Positions 5,772 to 7,136 of a stretch of 7,136 bases of DNA are shown in pieces. The DNA comes from Desulfuromonadaceae bacterium (lineage in GTDB: Bacteria; Desulfobacterota; Desulfuromonadia; Desulfuromonadales; Geopsychrobacteraceae): contig WTCI01000251.1 of the NCBI GenBank assembly GCA_013138655.1, forward strand, positions 1 through 7,136, read 5' to 3'. Numbering within the stretch: position 1 is the first letter of the stretch; each line of letters opens with the position of its first letter. The position numbers and the translations under genes are program-made. Below the pieces are notes generated by a model. The model did no database searches, was not told where the DNA came from, and saw only the letters and a program-made list of their open reading frames with translations.

Positions 5772-5799
5772 CGTCTCAAAACAAGCAAGGAGATTAATT

Positions 5800-7032
5800 A
5801 TGACAACGGAAGTATTACATAAAGATATGACCATCAAAGATGTCCTGGAGCGCTGGCCGGAAACCCTGGAGGTTTTCATCGCCAACGGCTTCGAAAGTTT
5901 CCGTGACGAAAAACAACGGACCCGTGTCGGCGCCTTCCTCAAACTGGAACGGGCCGCCCAGACGAAAAAATACGACCTGGGAAATTTCCTCGGACTGTTG
6001 CAGGAAAAAATTAATGAGCAATTGAATCAGGTCGATGTCACCATGAAGACAACTGAAAAGGCCGGTAGCAATGTGAGTGTATCCGGCCTGCTTCCCTGCC
6101 CGGTCCGACTGCCGCTGCTGGAAGGTTTTGATGCCTTCATCGAAAACTACTCGGCGGAAACCGGCATTAAGGTCAGTTACAAACTGGAAGCGGCCTCGGT
6201 CGGCGCCGACTGGATTGAGGAGAATATCAAGGGGATCGAAGACCCGGCAGAGCTGCCGGATGTCTTCCTCTCGGCGGGCTTCGAGACTTTTTTCGATCAA
6301 AAAACCATCAGTCGTTTCAAGGATCAGGGAGTGTTCAGCGACATCACCGGCGACGCCGTCAATGAAGACTTTTCCAGCATCCAGATCAAGGACCCGAAAA
6401 AGGACTATTCGATTATCGCCACGGTGCCCGCGGTATTCATGGTCAATCATGAAGAACGGGGTGACTTACCGATCCCGCGTCGCTGGGCCGACTTGCTCGA
6501 ACCGGAATTCGCCCGGAACGTCGCCCTGCCGGTCGGCGACTTTGACCTGTTCAATGCTATCCTGCTGGCCCTGCACAAAGAGCACGGTGATGATGGGATC
6601 AGGAAGCTCGGTCGCAGCATGCTGAAATCGATGCATCCCTCGCAGATGGTGAAAAATGCCAAGCGAGTCGCCGAGGAAAAACCTTACGTGACGATCATGC
6701 CGTACTTTTTCACCAAGATGGCCGGAATGGTCAAAAGCCTGGAGATCATCTGGCCGGAAGATGGTGCCGTCATCAGCCCGATCTTCATGCTCACCAAACA
6801 GAAGAGTATGGAAAAAGTCAAACCGATCGCCGAGTTCCTCGCCGGCCGGGCAGTCGGCGAGATCCTCGCGCAACGGGGGCTTTTCCCCTCGCTGCACCCG
6901 GATGTGGACAACCGATTGAACTTTGAACATCCCTGGAAATGGGTCGGCTGGGACTACATCTATCAACAGGATATCGGTGAATTGATCCGCCACACCAACC
7001 GGATTTTCGAAGACTCGATGAATAACGTCTAG
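5800..7032 (+). CDS. DUF1858-like domain fused to a periplasmic-binding-protein fold, cytoplasmic
   Basis: Function unknown. This 410-residue protein has two parts. Residues 8-78 (MTIKDVLERWPETLEVFIANGF...) resemble the DUF1858/hybrid-cluster-protein-associated domain. Residues 92-400 resemble type 2 extracellular solute-binding proteins of the iron/thiamine class (SGLLPCPVRLPLLEGFDAF, DVFLSAGFETFF, EFLAGRAVGEIL). There is no signal peptide, lipobox or membrane segment, so it should be cytosolic and is unlikely to feed an ABC importer; no permease or ATPase gene is present. The redox cysteines usual in DUF1858 domains are absent (GFESFRD instead), and C100 is the only cysteine. The ATG at 5800 follows AAGGAG by seven bases. 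An in-frame ATG at 5749 lies upstream of the predicted transcript. The divergent hcp gene and shared FNR-type box suggest a role in the same stress response, perhaps ligand sensing or cluster handling. Confidence 0.8.
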   Translation: MTTEVLHKDMTIKDVLERWPETLEVFIANGFESFRDEKQRTRVGAFLKLERAAQTKKYDLGNFLGLLQEKINEQLNQVDVTMKTTEKAGSNVSVSGLLPCPVRLPLLEGFDAFIENYSAETGIKVSYKLEAASVGADWIEENIKGIEDPAELPDVFLSAGFETFFDQKTISRFKDQGVFSDITGDAVNEDFSSIQIKDPKKDYSIIATVPAVFMVNHEERGDLPIPRRWADLLEPEFARNVALPVGDFDLFNAILLALHKEHGDDGIRKLGRSMLKSMHPSQMVKNAKRVAEEKPYVTIMPYFFTKMAGMVKSLEIIWPEDGAVISPIFMLTKQKSMEKVKPIAEFLAGRAVGEILAQRGLFPSLHPDVDNRLNFEHPWKWVGWDYIYQQDIGELIRHTNRIFEDSMNNV

Positions 7033-7136
7033 TGCCCCGTGCGGCTAATCCTGTCTTCTAATTCTGGCCCTTTTCGGCGCTGCCCGCGTTGCGCCAACTT
7101 GACTTAACGCACGCCTGTCCTGCGTTTGCGCCGCCT
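7033..7136. other. Intergenic tail, no gene recognised
   Basis: No ribosome binding site, start or terminator is evident before the window ends. From about 7075 the sequence is GC-rich with short inverted pieces (GGCGC 7076-7080, GCGCC 7091-7095). It has the look of a dispersed intergenic repeat that continues past the edge, but this cannot be confirmed here. Confidence 0.3.

Noticed and set aside
5749..5799. Upstream ATG for the DUF1858/binding-protein gene
   Set aside because: It lies between the activator box and the -10 element, upstream of the likely transcript start, while AAGGAG directly precedes the ATG at 5800.
1..7136. Anti-phage, toxin-antitoxin or secondary-metabolite system
   Set aside because: No gene in the window has domains of such systems. 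The genes are metabolic or stress-related, and the unusual content is the repeat family and the hcp-linked regulation.

Overview
The window looks like chromosomal DNA from an anaerobic or facultative Gram-negative bacterium. A deltaproteobacterial (Desulfuromonadales-like) host fits best. The reasons are a long-form HisG, an Hcp with the C-x2-C-x8-C-x5-C cluster motif of anaerobes, a DUF1858-type protein next to hcp, and FNR-type promoter boxes. This taxonomic call is inference from gene content, not from a marker gene.

Layout: hisI (147-545, minus) and hisG (727-1665, minus) form a small histidine block transcribed hisG then hisI. A low-specificity L-threonine aldolase gene, ltaE-like (2051-3082, minus), follows. 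Divergent from it is a small SEC-C zinc-motif protein (3236-3445, plus). Next is hcp, the hybrid cluster protein (3761-5389, minus). Divergent from hcp is a 410-residue cytoplasmic fusion of a DUF1858-like domain to a periplasmic-binding-protein fold (5800-7032, plus). The last 104 bases hold no recognisable gene.

Two features stand out. First, four copies of one short palindrome-ended element, 144 bp when standard, lie at 1-143, 575-718, 1931-2074 and 3605-3748. Each complete copy has 12-bp terminal inverted repeats starting GTAAC and a perfect 8-bp target-site duplication (GTTTGAAT, AAAAAAGC, CAAATATG). This is the signature of a MITE, most likely moved by an IS66-family transposase. All four copies have the same orientation and sit at, or within 12 nt of, the stop codon of a minus-strand gene (hisI, hisG, ltaE, hcp). 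In ltaE the insertion abolished the original TAG and added seven residues encoded by the element.

Second, hcp and the divergent DUF1858/binding-protein gene carry nearly identical CRP/FNR-type boxes, reading TTGAYCTGCRTCAATT in the direction of each gene. This implies co-regulation, probably by an HcpR/DNR/FNR-type regulator that senses NO or anaerobiosis. The fusion protein is therefore a candidate partner in the nitrosative-stress response. A separate GTAGGGGCG-type palindromic repeat (5595-5668) lies between the two promoters.
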